Positions 35,420 through 46,604 of a DNA stretch of 64,000 nucleotides are shown piece after piece (the stretch's first letter is position 1; each line of letters starts with the position of its first letter). The position numbers and the translations under genes were made by a program. Location of the stretch: NCBI RefSeq assembly GCF_011516645.4, contig NZ_CP088285.1, positions 2,064,501 through 2,128,500 on the forward strand. The letters run 5' to 3'. A model generated the notes under the pieces. The model was given only the letters and a program-made list of their open reading frames with translations, had not been told where the DNA came from and made no database searches. This DNA is from Bradyrhizobium septentrionale (GTDB lineage Bacteria > Pseudomonadota > Alphaproteobacteria > Rhizobiales > Xanthobacteraceae).

Positions 35420-36006
35420 GGCAACTCCTTGAACACGGTTTGGAATGCGATCGTCTTGAAGCGCGTCAGCGCGGCTTCGCTGCGTTCAACCTTCATGCGC
35501 AGCATCGCGCCCTGCCAGGATGCGAGCAGGAAATCGGCAAGCGCGTCGGGATCGAAGTCGGAGGCGATCTCGCGCTTGGCCTGGGCTTCGGCGATGCAGG
35601 CTGCGAACGGCACACGCCACTCCCGGAAGATGTCGTCGAGCTGCGCGCGCAGCATCTCGCTGGAGCCTGACGCCTCGAGGCTGAAATCGCCGATCAGGCA
35701 GCCGCGGGTGAAGCCGTCATACGCAAGCTTGCCGGTGATGAGATCGAGATAGCGCCGCAGCCTTTCGCGCGGCGGCAGCGTAGTGTCATCGAGTGCTTCC
35801 GCGACGAGGCCGCGCACATAGAGGAAGTAGCGGTCGAGCACCTCGGCCGCGAACAGCTCCTTGGAGCGGAAATGGTTGGTGAACGAGCCCTGCGGGGCGC
35901 CGGCGGCGGCCGTGACGTCGCGCACGCTGGTGCCGTGATAGCCGGTGCGGAACATCGCCTTCAGGCCGGCGTCGAGGATGGCATCGCGGAGAGAGGGTTT
36001 CGGCAT
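35416..36006 (-). CDS. TetR-family regulator of the dehalogenase operon
   Basis: The 196-residue protein has an N-terminal TetR helix-turn-helix (SVRDVTAAAGAPQGSFTNHFRSKELF) and a helical ligand domain (LITGKLAYDGFTRGCLIGDFSLE). The ATG at 36006 is chosen because the conserved helix follows directly. It precedes and overlaps dhaA, so it most likely autoregulates and controls the dehalogenase. Its operator is the palindrome at 36017-36034. The inducer is unknown. Confidence 0.88.
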   Translation of the reverse strand: MPKPSLRDAILDAGLKAMFRTGYHGTSVRDVTAAAGAPQGSFTNHFRSKELFAAEVLDRYFLYVRGLVAEALDDTTLPPRERLRRYLDLITGKLAYDGFTRGCLIGDFSLEASGSSEMLRAQLDDIFREWRVPFAACIAEAQAKREIASDFDPDALADFLLASWQGAMLRMKVERSEAALTRFKTIAFQTVFKELP

Positions 36007-36016
36007 AGGTGTATTT

Positions 36017-36034
36017 AATACGTACGTACGTATT
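36017..36034. promoter_or_regulatory. 18-bp perfect operator palindrome
   Basis: AATACGTACGTACGTATT is an exact palindrome ending ten bases before the TetR start codon. Its position and size are as expected for the binding site of the adjacent TetR repressor. Confidence 0.8.
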
Positions 36035-36112
36035 GATGTCAACGACAATATCAAGTGGGCCGGCGCCGCGCATGGCGGCGTCGTTCAGGCCCAAAGGATC
36101 AAGGGCTTGGGG

Positions 36113-36409
36113 TCAGCTCGCGGGCTTGCTGCGGGAAACCACCCAGTCGCGCAACCAGGAGCCGATGGCGCAGCCGACGAGATAGAGCGCGAACATGAGC
36201 AGGACCAGATCGAGCCAGTAACCGAAGCGGCCGGGCACGACCCGCGCGAACGACGCCGCGACCAGCGCGGCGGCAAGCAGCGACAGCCAACCGATCCAGA
36301 CCTTCGAGACGCCCTGCGCCCGATGCACCACCGCGATCCAGCCCATGCCGAAGCCGAGCAGCGCTGCGCCGAGCAGCCAACCCCAGAAGAATGTCGCGAG
36401 CACGGTCAT
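36113..36409 (-). CDS. Small integral membrane protein linked to OmpA-family gene
   Basis: The 98-residue protein has three hydrophobic helices (about 4-26, 39-55, 65-85) and a basic C-terminus. I recognise no family. It starts two bases after the stop of the OmpA-family gene, so the two are co-transcribed and probably work together at the envelope, for example as a channel partner. Function unknown. Confidence 0.65.
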   Translation of the reverse strand: MTVLATFFWGWLLGAALLGFGMGWIAVVHRAQGVSKVWIGWLSLLAAALVAASFARVVPGRFGYWLDLVLLMFALYLVGCAIGSWLRDWVVSRSKPAS

Positions 36410-36411
36410 CG

Positions 36412-37806
36412 CTACTTCACCACGAATTCGATGCGGCGGTTCTGCGCCTTGCCATCTTCACTGTCGTTGCCGGCGAGCGGCTGCGTGCTGCCATAGCCGA
36501 TCGGCGTGAAGCGATTGGCGGGCAGCCCGGCGCGCACCAGGTAATCGACCACGGCCAGCGCCCGACGTTCCGACAGCGCCTGGTTGGCGGCTTCCTCACC
36601 GTCGCTGTCGGTATGGCCGACGACCTCGATCGTGGCATTCGGGCAGCGCATCGCGGTCTCGATCAGGCGGTCGATCAGACCGGCGGAGTCAGGCACGATG
36701 TCGGCCTTGCCGGATTCGAAGCGGATCTTGCCTTTCGCGAGGATCTCGGAAAACAGCTGCTGGCACACGGTGGGATCGACCGGCGCCGCCGCCGGCTTGA
36801 CCGTGACCTCGGCCTTGTACTGCCAGCCCTGCGGGAAGTCCTTGCCGAGCCCGTCGCGGATCTGGCCGGCCGCGGCATCATAGAGCGCATCGCCCGACAG
36901 CTTCACCTCGCGGTCCGAGACGACAAGCGTTCCGGTCGACAGCCGCGACAGCGCGCCGAGCGCAGGCGCCACCGCCGCCGCAAAACCCGATGGCGCGCCG
37001 AGGCTGGCCTTGAGATTGTCGACCACCTTCTCGCTGAAGAACTTGCGGCCGGCGGCCGCGACCAGCGCGGCATGCACGTTGTTGTCAGGCACGTATCCGG
37101 TCAGCGTCAGCGTCACCGCGACCGGGTCCTTGTAGGCCTGGAACACGTAAGGCGGCGCCTTGATGTCGTTGGCGGCGACCGAATAGCCTTCCGGCAGGTT
37201 CTTCAGCGCGGCCGCGACCGCTTCGCGGCCGCCGAGCTCGCGCGCCATGCCGGCGAGGTTAACCTTGCTGTCGGTCAGCGTGATCTTGCCGTCCTTCAGC
37301 TTGCTGATCTGGTCGAGCAGCAGCAGCGCGGCCGCGTCGAACCGCGACGGTGCGCCGCGGGCGAGCGCCATCTGATCCACCACCTCGACACCACCGAGGC
37401 TGGCCTTCGCGGCCTCGGTCAACTTGCTCTTGCTCGACGGCAGCGGCGCATTGCCGCCAAGCGTGACCCGCACCACGTCGCGTTCGGCGGACCAGACATA
37501 GGGCTTGGCCTCGGCAACAAGCCGGGTCTCGTCGTTGACCAGTCGCACGCCCGGCACCGCCTCGACCGACGCCACCGCGCTGAGCCGGCCGTCTTCGGAG
37601 AAGGCGTTGGCGGCAAACGTCACGTCGCGGCCGTCGACGCTGATGCGGCGCTTGTCGAGCACGGTGTCCTTGAGTGCGGCATTAGAGCGCGCAGCAAGAT
37701 CGGCTTCGACCGTTGCCGTGCTGGTCCAGGCCGCGATACCCCAAAGGACGACCAGTGGAATCACGCCCGGCCACCACTTGCTACTCCACTTGAAAAGTCC
37801 GTGCAT
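36412..37806 (-). CDS. OmpA-family peptidoglycan-associating protein with BON-like repeats
   Basis: The 464-residue protein has one N-terminal membrane anchor (about 12-30) and a long periplasmic region with BON-like repeats (LTLTGYVPDNNVHAALVAAA and a second one earlier). The C-terminal OmpA domain has IEVVGHTDSDGEEAANQALSERRA and YGSTQPLAGNDSEDGKAQNR, the peptidoglycan-binding motifs. It should tether the inner membrane to peptidoglycan. Related proteins occur in Rhizobiales and mycobacteria (ArfA type). It forms a pair with the small membrane gene after it. Confidence 0.85.
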   Translation of the reverse strand: MHGLFKWSSKWWPGVIPLVVLWGIAAWTSTATVEADLAARSNAALKDTVLDKRRISVDGRDVTFAANAFSEDGRLSAVASVEAVPGVRLVNDETRLVAEAKPYVWSAERDVVRVTLGGNAPLPSSKSKLTEAAKASLGGVEVVDQMALARGAPSRFDAAALLLLDQISKLKDGKITLTDSKVNLAGMARELGGREAVAAALKNLPEGYSVAANDIKAPPYVFQAYKDPVAVTLTLTGYVPDNNVHAALVAAAGRKFFSEKVVDNLKASLGAPSGFAAAVAPALGALSRLSTGTLVVSDREVKLSGDALYDAAAGQIRDGLGKDFPQGWQYKAEVTVKPAAAPVDPTVCQQLFSEILAKGKIRFESGKADIVPDSAGLIDRLIETAMRCPNATIEVVGHTDSDGEEAANQALSERRALAVVDYLVRAGLPANRFTPIGYGSTQPLAGNDSEDGKAQNRRIEFVVK

Positions 37807-37975
37807 TCAGGGTCCTGCGGGCTCGGGAACCAGAGAGAAAACAAACCCTTGGCTGACTGTCAAACCCCAAATCAAGCATCATGGCGGGGGCGCCATGTCG
37901 GACCGGAATAACAGTTTCTTCAGTGGTCTTTCGCTAAGTTTGCCGCGGAATGCAAATCGGCCGGCCGGCGCCCTC

Positions 37976-39034
37976 ATGAAACAACTCCGCAACACCGTGA
38001 TCCGTGCCGGGCTGGCGGCGTTGTATTTTTCGGGCGCGCATCATTTGCTGCGGCCGATCTTCGCCGGCGTCGGCGCCATCTTCATGCTGCACCATGTGCG
38101 CCCGCGGCGCGGCGACGCGTTCCAGCCCAACCATCATCTCGAGGTCACGCCCGACTTCCTGCGCGCGATGCTGACGCATCTGCGCGCGCTCGACGTCGAC
38201 GTCGTCAGCATGGACGAGGCGCATCGCCGTCTCACCGAACGGAACTTCGCGCGGCGCTTCGCATGCTTCACCTTCGACGACGGCTATCGCGACAACCGCG
38301 ATTTCGCGCTGCCCGTCATGCGCGAGTTCGGCGCGCCGTTCACGGTCTATGTCGCGAGCGATTTCGCCGAGGGCTGCGGCAGGCTGTGGTGGATCGCACT
38401 GGAGCGGGTGATATCGGCAGCGTCCGCGATCGAGGTGCCGATCGATGGCGCGATGACGAAGATCGACACCGCGACGCCACAGGCCAAACGCACAGCCTTC
38501 GGCCGCATGCATGACTGGCTGCGTTCGCTGCCGGGCGAGCAGGAGATGCAGGCGGAGATATCAGCGCTTAGCGCCCGCCATGGCGTCGACGAGGCCGGCA
38601 TCGCGCGCGAGCTGTGCATGTCATGGGACGAGTTGCGCGGCTTTGCCGACGACCCGCTCGTCACCATCGGCGCGCACACCATCACCCATTGCAATCTCGC
38701 CAAGCAGAGCGAGACCATCGCATCGTTCGAGCTCGCGACCAGCCGGGCGCGGATCGAGCAAGCCCTGCAGCGGCAGGTCGCGCACCTCGCCTATCCCTAT
38801 GGCGACCGGATCGCTGCCGGGCAGCGCGAATTCGCGCTCGCCAGGTCAATCGGCTTCAAGACCGCGGTGACGACGCGGCCCGGCATGCTGTTTGCCGAAA
38901 GCGCCGACCACATGACCGCATTGCAGCGCGTCTCGCTGAACGGCAATTACCAGGAAGCGCGGCTGTTGCCGGTCCTGACCTCGGGCGCCGCCACCGCGGT
39001 GTGGAACGGCTTTCGCCGCATCGACGCGGCGTGA
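37976..39034 (+). CDS. Polysaccharide deacetylase family protein
   Basis: The 352-residue protein has the NodB-homology motifs: catalytic-base block FTFDDGYRDN, a metal-binding HTITHCNL (the S/T-H-x3-H equivalent) and YPYGDRIAAG. These CE4 enzymes remove acetyl groups from GlcNAc polymers or modify surface polysaccharides using a divalent metal. Residues 1-40 contain a hydrophobic stretch. The start at 37976 (MKQLRN) is preferred; an in-frame ATG at 37895 would add 27 residues. It diverges from the OmpA gene. Confidence 0.85.
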   Translation: MKQLRNTVIRAGLAALYFSGAHHLLRPIFAGVGAIFMLHHVRPRRGDAFQPNHHLEVTPDFLRAMLTHLRALDVDVVSMDEAHRRLTERNFARRFACFTFDDGYRDNRDFALPVMREFGAPFTVYVASDFAEGCGRLWWIALERVISAASAIEVPIDGAMTKIDTATPQAKRTAFGRMHDWLRSLPGEQEMQAEISALSARHGVDEAGIARELCMSWDELRGFADDPLVTIGAHTITHCNLAKQSETIASFELATSRARIEQALQRQVAHLAYPYGDRIAAGQREFALARSIGFKTAVTTRPGMLFAESADHMTALQRVSLNGNYQEARLLPVLTSGAATAVWNGFRRIDAA

Positions 39035-39058
39035 TCGAGCGACGTCCCTAAAATTGTT

Positions 39059-39111
39059 TGAGCATGATCTCTTCGGAAAACCGCTTCGCACTTTTCCGGA
39101 TCATGCTCTCA
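39059..39111. repeat. Family F palindromic element, copy 2
   Basis: Arms GAGCATGATC and GATCATGCTC enclose CGGAAAACCG and CACTTTTCCG. The TGA stop of the TauE-type gene (39109-39111, reverse strand) is directly joined to its GAGCATGATC arm. Confidence 0.85.
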
Positions 39112-39834
39112 GATCACCAGCAACAGCCCCGACACCAGCAACAGGCTGAGGATCACGCGCCTGAAATTGGCCTCGTTGATGTTGCGGAAGGCAAAGATGC
39201 CGAGCCACGAACCGGCCAGCAGCGCCGGGGCGCCCAGGACGACGTCGTAGGCGACCTTCATCGACAGGTCGCGATGCAGCAGCATCATCACGAGCGCGGA
39301 GATCTGCATCGCGGCGATGAAGGGTTGCACGAGGCCGCGCTGCTGCTGCTTCGGCACGCCATGGATGTCGCACCAGATCGTCGGCAGCGCGCCGGGCATC
39401 GCGGTCAACCCGCCGATCAGGCCGCCGCCAAACCCGACCAGCGCGTTGCGCCCTTCCGGCAACCGGCCGTAGCCGATCGCCGGCCTGAACAGCATGTAGC
39501 CGGCATAGAGCGCGACCATGACGCCGAAGCCTTCGCGGAAGGTCCGGCTATCGGTGTTGTGCAACAGCCAGAGCGCGAGCGGCACGCCAAGCAGTCCGCC
39601 TGAAATCAGCGACAGGCTCTCCTTCCACTGAATGTGGTGCCGAAGCGCCCACAGATTGGCGCCCTGCACGCCGACGCTGCAGGCCATCATCAGCGGCACC
39701 GCCTCGGTCGGCGGCATCGCATGCAGCAGGATGGCGCCGGCGATCGCCGAAAAGGCAAAGCCGGCAAGACCGGATACGAAGGCGCCGCAAAACACCGCCG
39801 CGCTGAGCACGAGAAATGACGTGACGTCGGCCAC
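39109..39834 (-). CDS. TauE/SafE-family anion permease
   Basis: The 241-residue membrane protein has about seven helices with the family pattern GAFVSGLAGFAFSAIAGAIL in the first repeat and GLIGGLTAMPGALPTIW in the second. Members export sulfite or organosulfonates or move related anions. The substrate cannot be read. It ends in the family F element and is convergent with the deacetylase gene. Confidence 0.85.
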   Translation of the reverse strand: MADVTSFLVLSAAVFCGAFVSGLAGFAFSAIAGAILLHAMPPTEAVPLMMACSVGVQGANLWALRHHIQWKESLSLISGGLLGVPLALWLLHNTDSRTFREGFGVMVALYAGYMLFRPAIGYGRLPEGRNALVGFGGGLIGGLTAMPGALPTIWCDIHGVPKQQQRGLVQPFIAAMQISALVMMLLHRDLSMKVAYDVVLGAPALLAGSWLGIFAFRNINEANFRRVILSLLLVSGLLLVI

Positions 39835-39882
39835 GAGCGGACCTCCGTTGATGAGAGCGATGATGAATGAATTGGGAGAGCG

Positions 39883-40089
39883 CTAGTCGGTGTGAACCGC
39901 TCTCACCTCTTGCGGCACGGCTGGCTGGGGCTCGGCCGGATCGCCTGCGGCCGCAGGCATCAAAAGCGTCGCAGTAAGGATATGCAGAACAAGAAATCCG
40001 ATCGCGATGACGATCAGCAGCGTGATCTCGCTGATCTCAGGGAGACGGATGATCGATTTGCGCGTCGTCGACCGCTCACCGATGGACAT
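39883..40089 (-). CDS. Small single-pass membrane protein
   Basis: A GGAGG six bases before ATG 40089 supports this 68-residue frame. It has a basic N-terminus (MSIGERSTTRKSIIRLPEIS), one helix (ITLLIVIAIGFLVLHILTA, about 22-40) and a Pro/Ala-rich tail. Function unknown. Its start lies inside the end of the gene before it, so the two form an operon. Confidence 0.6.
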   Translation of the reverse strand: MSIGERSTTRKSIIRLPEISEITLLIVIAIGFLVLHILTATLLMPAAAGDPAEPQPAVPQEVRAVHTD

Positions 40090-40288
40090 GAGCGCCCTCC
40101 AGATTGGTACGGTGCCGATCGGCGCGGTCGATCAGATGCCGATACTGCTTCAGAACGCGGCGCGTCTGGATCCGTCGCGAGAGATGAATTGCGCCAAGGA
40201 TTGCTGCGAAGAGACCCTTCCGCCTTCGGCCCGATTGAATGAGGGTGACAGGCGTCACACCCGTCACCGGCAATGAAATGTGCTTCAT
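40076..40288 (-). CDS. Small basic conserved hypothetical protein
   Basis: The 70-residue protein starts at ATG 40288 behind AAGGAG. It has a short N-terminal part (MKHISLPVTGVTPVTL) and a basic helical segment (FAAILGAIHLSRRIQTRRVL, then KQYRHLIDR). That pattern resembles the short arginine-rich DUF1127-like proteins of alphaproteobacteria. It overlaps the following membrane-protein gene by 14 bases. Function unknown. Confidence 0.6.
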   Translation of the reverse strand: MKHISLPVTGVTPVTLIQSGRRRKGLFAAILGAIHLSRRIQTRRVLKQYRHLIDRADRHRTNLEGAHVHR

Positions 40289-40527
40289 TCTTGGAACTCC
40301 TTGTCCTGGAATTCCACCCCACGTGCTTGATACGTCAAAGCGGCTGACCCGTTTGTTCAATGCCTCACATCTCAACAAAGCTTGATCGAATCGACGCACG
40401 ATCTCTGCGGGCATATCGATCAAGACAATTCCTTGGATTGATCGGGCAGCAGGTTCGTCCGCCGCGGCGGTTCCTTGACTAGCTCCGCCAACACGGCCAG
40501 AACGCTTGCCACAGCAAGGGAGGCAAC

Positions 40528-41328
40528 ATGTTCAAGGATCTATTCTCACTGAAAGGACGCGTCGCGCTGGTCACCGGAGGATCGCGCGGCATCGGCAAGA
40601 TGATCGCGGCCGGCTTCCTCGCGCAGGGCGCCGCCAAGGTCTACATCACCGCGCGCAAGGCCGGGCCGTGCGAAGCTACCGCCCAGGAGCTCTCTGCCGA
40701 ATATGACGGCGAGTGCATCGCGCTGCCGATCGACATCTCAACCGTCGAGGGCTGTGAAAAGCTCGCCAGCGAGATCATCAAGCGCGAGCCGAAGCTCGAC
40801 ATCCTGGTCAACAATGCCGGTGCGGCATGGGGCGCGGATTTCGACGAATTCCCGGAGAGCGGCTGGGACAAGGTGATGAACCTCAACGTCAAGTCGATCT
40901 TCTTCCTGACCAAGGCGCTGGCCAAGCCGCTGCGCGCGGCGGCGACGCATGACAAGCCCGGCAAGGTGATCAACATCGCCTCGATCGACGGCATCTTCGT
41001 CAACCCGATGGAGACCTATTCCTATGCCGCGAGCAAGGCTGCGGTGATCCACCTGACGCGGCGGATGGCGACGCGGCTGATCAAGGACAACATCAACGTC
41101 ACCGCGATCGCGCCGGGTGCCTTCAAGTCGGACATGAACAAGGCCGCGCGCGACCACGCCGACGAGGTCGCCAAGCGCGTTCCGGCGAAGCGCGTCGGCA
41201 CCGACGAGGATATGGCGGGTGTTGCGATCTACCTCGCCTCGCGCGCCGGCGACTACGTGGTCGGGAACACGATCGCCGTCGATGGCGGCGTGGTCTACGC
41301 GACCGCGGGGCTGGAGATCGCGGGGTAG
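40528..41328 (+). CDS. SDR-family oxidoreductase
   Basis: The 266-residue short-chain dehydrogenase has the cofactor loop TGGSRGIGK, NNAG (LVNNAGAAWG), and the catalytic Ser and Tyr-x3-Lys in NIASIDGI and YSYAASKAA. Basic residues after the second strand (ITARKAG) favour NADPH. It ends with the usual VDGGVVYATAG. The substrate is unknown. A strong terminator follows about 100 bases downstream. Confidence 0.9.
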   Translation: MFKDLFSLKGRVALVTGGSRGIGKMIAAGFLAQGAAKVYITARKAGPCEATAQELSAEYDGECIALPIDISTVEGCEKLASEIIKREPKLDILVNNAGAAWGADFDEFPESGWDKVMNLNVKSIFFLTKALAKPLRAAATHDKPGKVINIASIDGIFVNPMETYSYAASKAAVIHLTRRMATRLIKDNINVTAIAPGAFKSDMNKAARDHADEVAKRVPAKRVGTDEDMAGVAIYLASRAGDYVVGNTIAVDGGVVYATAGLEIAG

Positions 41329-41426
41329 GCGACCAGCCTCTCACGCGCAGCAGAGTAGTACCGCGCGGGACTGACAGCCTTTGACTCATCTGGTCCCATC
41401 CGAACCGGAATCGAGGGCCGGCGGCA

Positions 41427-41455
41427 ACGGCCTCGCCGAAAGGCGGGGCCGTTTT
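41427..41455 (+). terminator. Rho-independent terminator after the SDR gene
   Basis: A ten-base-pair stem (CGGCCTCGCC with GGCGGGGCCG), GAAA loop and TTTT tail. Confidence 0.85.
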
Positions 41456-41542
41456 GGCTTGCTGACCTCCGGTCACGGGGTGGCGACGCCTCTGGCAGAT
41501 GTCATTCAAATGCATTACATTGGCGGCGAATAGGAGGTCGCT

Positions 41543-41851
41543 ATGGCTTCGAATGCCCTAGTCCAAACCCGCATCGATGCGGACGTAAAGGAAAAGGCCA
41601 CCGCGGTTCTGGAAAACATGGGTCTCACGGTATCCGACGCCGTGCGGATCCTGCTGACACGCACGGCCAACGAGGGGGCGCTTCCACTGGAGCTCGTGAG
41701 CAACAGCCAAGCTTACGACAGCTGGTTTGGTGAGAAGGTGCGCCATGCGCTGGCGGATACCCGGCCCAATCTCGATGATTCCGAGGTCGAAGCGCATTTC
41801 GCGCAACGCCGCACCGCTGCGCTTCGAAAAGCGGCGGAGCGTAAACGTTGA
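41543..41851 (+). CDS. RelB/DinJ-family antitoxin
   Basis: The 102-residue protein has the ribbon-helix-helix start NALVQTRIDADVKEKATAVLE and GLTVSDAVRILLTRTANEGALP, diagnostic of RelB/DinJ. It should repress its own promoter and neutralise the following toxin. Its stop overlaps the toxin start by ATGA. The AT-rich region just upstream (CAAATGCATTACATT near 41507) contains the palindrome AATGCATT, a possible operator. Confidence 0.9.
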   Translation: MASNALVQTRIDADVKEKATAVLENMGLTVSDAVRILLTRTANEGALPLELVSNSQAYDSWFGEKVRHALADTRPNLDDSEVEAHFAQRRTAALRKAAERKR

Positions 41852-42144
41852 AACTCGTCTGGTCGCGCTTCGCGTTGTCCGATCGCGACGACATTTTCAG
41901 CTACATCGAAGCCGAGAATCCCCGCGCTGCGGTTCATGTCGACGAACAGATCGCCGACGCCGCGCGGCGCCTGCTCGACTTTCCTGACAGTGGCCGGCCC
42001 GGGCGTGTCGCCGGCACGCGCGAGTTGGTCATCCCGCGCACACCTTATATCGCGGCGTACCTGGTCGACGGCGAGACTGGCCGCATCTTGCGCGTGCTTC
42101 ACGGCGCGCAGATGTGGCCCGACGAACTTACAAATGACGATTAA
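41848..42144 (+). CDS. RelE/ParE-family toxin
   Basis: The 98-residue protein has the ParE/RelE pattern WSRFALSDRDDIFSYIEAENP, a middle block with RLLDFPDSGRPGRVAGTREL, and IPRTPYIAAYLVDG followed by ILRVLHGAQMWP. RelE members cut mRNA in the ribosome and ParE members poison gyrase; the sequence looks closer to ParE. The gene is translationally coupled to the antitoxin gene. Confidence 0.88.
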   Translation: MKLVWSRFALSDRDDIFSYIEAENPRAAVHVDEQIADAARRLLDFPDSGRPGRVAGTRELVIPRTPYIAAYLVDGETGRILRVLHGAQMWPDELTNDD

Positions 42145-42192
42145 GGTCGGCTGAGCGACGAACCGCGAGCAGCCGACCCCTTTTCGCCCTCC

Positions 42193-43032
42193 TCAAAGGC
42201 TCGAAGCAAACGCGTCGAGGGTCCGGTCGAAGGCTTCGGCCTGCTCCCATTGCGTGGCATGGCCCGCGCCTTCGATCACCTGAACCTGTCCGCGCCACAG
42301 CGTCGGCGCGGACAGCCGCTGCAGATAGCCGAGATCGACGATCTGTTCCTCGCTGCCCTGCACGATCGCGAACGGAATCTTGAGATTGCGCACGATCTCG
42401 ACCTCGTCGGCGAAGCGGCCGGCCTGCACGCTGGCACCGAGATAGCCCCGCGCATTGCCGTCAGTGCGGCGGAAATCAGCTTCGAGGAAGGACGGGCGGG
42501 CCGCATAGCCCGGCGCAAAGGCCGACTGTCCCCACTCCTCGATCTCGGCGTCGCTCGGCGCCGGCGTGAAGATGGTGGCCGACAGCCCCTTGAAGCCGGA
42601 AAATCCATCCGGCGTCTTGCTGATCGGCGGTGTACCGAAGATCATCAGTCCGGACGCCATCGGCAGCGATGCGGCCGCATTCAGCACGGCGTGTCCGCCG
42701 AGACTCCAGCCCACCACGACCGCATCCTTCAGGCCGAGCTCGCGCGCGACGGCAGCGATGCAATCCGCATAGCCCGCACCGGAATAGCCGTGCCCCGGAT
42801 CCGGCGCCGGCGATGATGCGCCATGGCCGGGAAGGTCGATCGCAACCAGCCGGTATTTGGCGCCGAGCGGTCCCTGAAGCTGCTTCTGCCAGATCCGCGA
42901 CGACGACGAATTGCCGTGGACGAGCAGGATGTGGCGGCCGGTGCCGCCACTCTCGAAACCTGCGATCGTCTGCGCCCCAATTCGAAGCTGTAGCGGACGC
43001 AGCGCCGGACCCGGAAAACTCTCTTCACTCAT
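42193..43032 (-). CDS. Alpha/beta hydrolase downstream of boxB
   Basis: The 279-residue alpha/beta hydrolase has the oxyanion block LLVHGNSSSSRIW, nucleophile Ser in VVGWSLGGHAV and the base His in IEGAGHATQWEQ. It is the last gene of the box group on the same strand, suggesting thioester or ester hydrolysis in the benzoyl-CoA route, but this is inference. The ATG at 43032 is used because the conserved region starts there; a hairpin lies between it and boxB. Confidence 0.8.
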   Translation of the reverse strand: MSEESFPGPALRPLQLRIGAQTIAGFESGGTGRHILLVHGNSSSSRIWQKQLQGPLGAKYRLVAIDLPGHGASSPAPDPGHGYSGAGYADCIAAVARELGLKDAVVVGWSLGGHAVLNAAASLPMASGLMIFGTPPISKTPDGFSGFKGLSATIFTPAPSDAEIEEWGQSAFAPGYAARPSFLEADFRRTDGNARGYLGASVQAGRFADEVEIVRNLKIPFAIVQGSEEQIVDLGYLQRLSAPTLWRGQVQVIEGAGHATQWEQAEAFDRTLDAFASSL

Positions 43033-43090
43033 GACAGCACCCCGAAATCCGAAGCCACGACGACACAAGCAAGCGCACTGCTCTCGACGA

Positions 43091-43133
43091 GGAAAAGGGG
43101 CGAGCCTGGGACCTTTTCGGCTCACCCCTTTCC
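43091..43133. terminator. Hairpin between boxB and the hydrolase gene
   Basis: GGAAAAGGGGCGAGCC (43091-43106) pairs with GGCTCACCCCTTTCC. The stem is about 15 bp; no long T-tract follows. It may reduce transcription into the last gene. Confidence 0.55.
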
Positions 43134-43155
43134 TGCTCTCTCCGTCCGGAGAGAA

Positions 43156-44601
<1,446 letters not shown>

Positions 44602-44624
44602 GGCCGTGCTCCTTGCTGGCTCTC

Positions 44625-44745
44625 GTGTCCCGGACGCGGTGCAGCGCGAAGCGGTGCGCCGCAGGGCCGGGACCCATTCAGTCGTGGTCCATATGGGTCC
44701 CGGTTCTGCAGCGCGTCACTCGCGTGCCCGCTGCGCCCGGGACAC
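44625..44745. repeat. Variant intergenic palindrome between boxC and boxB
   Basis: The arms GTGTCCCGGACGCGG and GCGCCCGGGACAC are inverted, with GGGACCCAT and ATGGGTCCC inside. It resembles family A but with altered arms. Confidence 0.75.
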
Positions 44746-44749
44746 AAAG

Positions 44750-46438
<1,689 letters not shown>

Positions 46439-46489
46439 GGGCCACCCTTATCTGTTGTTCGTTTTGAAGGTTCGTCGTCTCAGTCCTCA

Positions 46490-46543
46490 TGCACAATAAT
46501 GCATGTTTTTGATCTGGTCCAGTTCAAAACGAAAAAACATGCA
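46490..46543. promoter_or_regulatory. TGCA-motif cluster, possible BoxR operator
   Basis: TGCA occurs at 46490, 46500 and 46540 in an AT-rich region upstream of boxC; the first two form TGCA-N6-TGCA. BzdR/BoxR-type regulators bind repeats containing TGCA. Position between the hydrolase and boxC suits a promoter for boxC-boxB. Confidence 0.5.
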
Positions 46544-46604
46544 TTTTGTTTCATGTTCATGAAATTCACTCGCTCGGCCAATGACCTGGCACCGGCACCA
46601 AATG

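Noticed and set aside
36391..37911. Long open frame opposite the OmpA-family gene
   Set aside because: Same shadow effect; the reverse-strand OmpA and BON-like motifs are clear while this frame has no recognisable structure.
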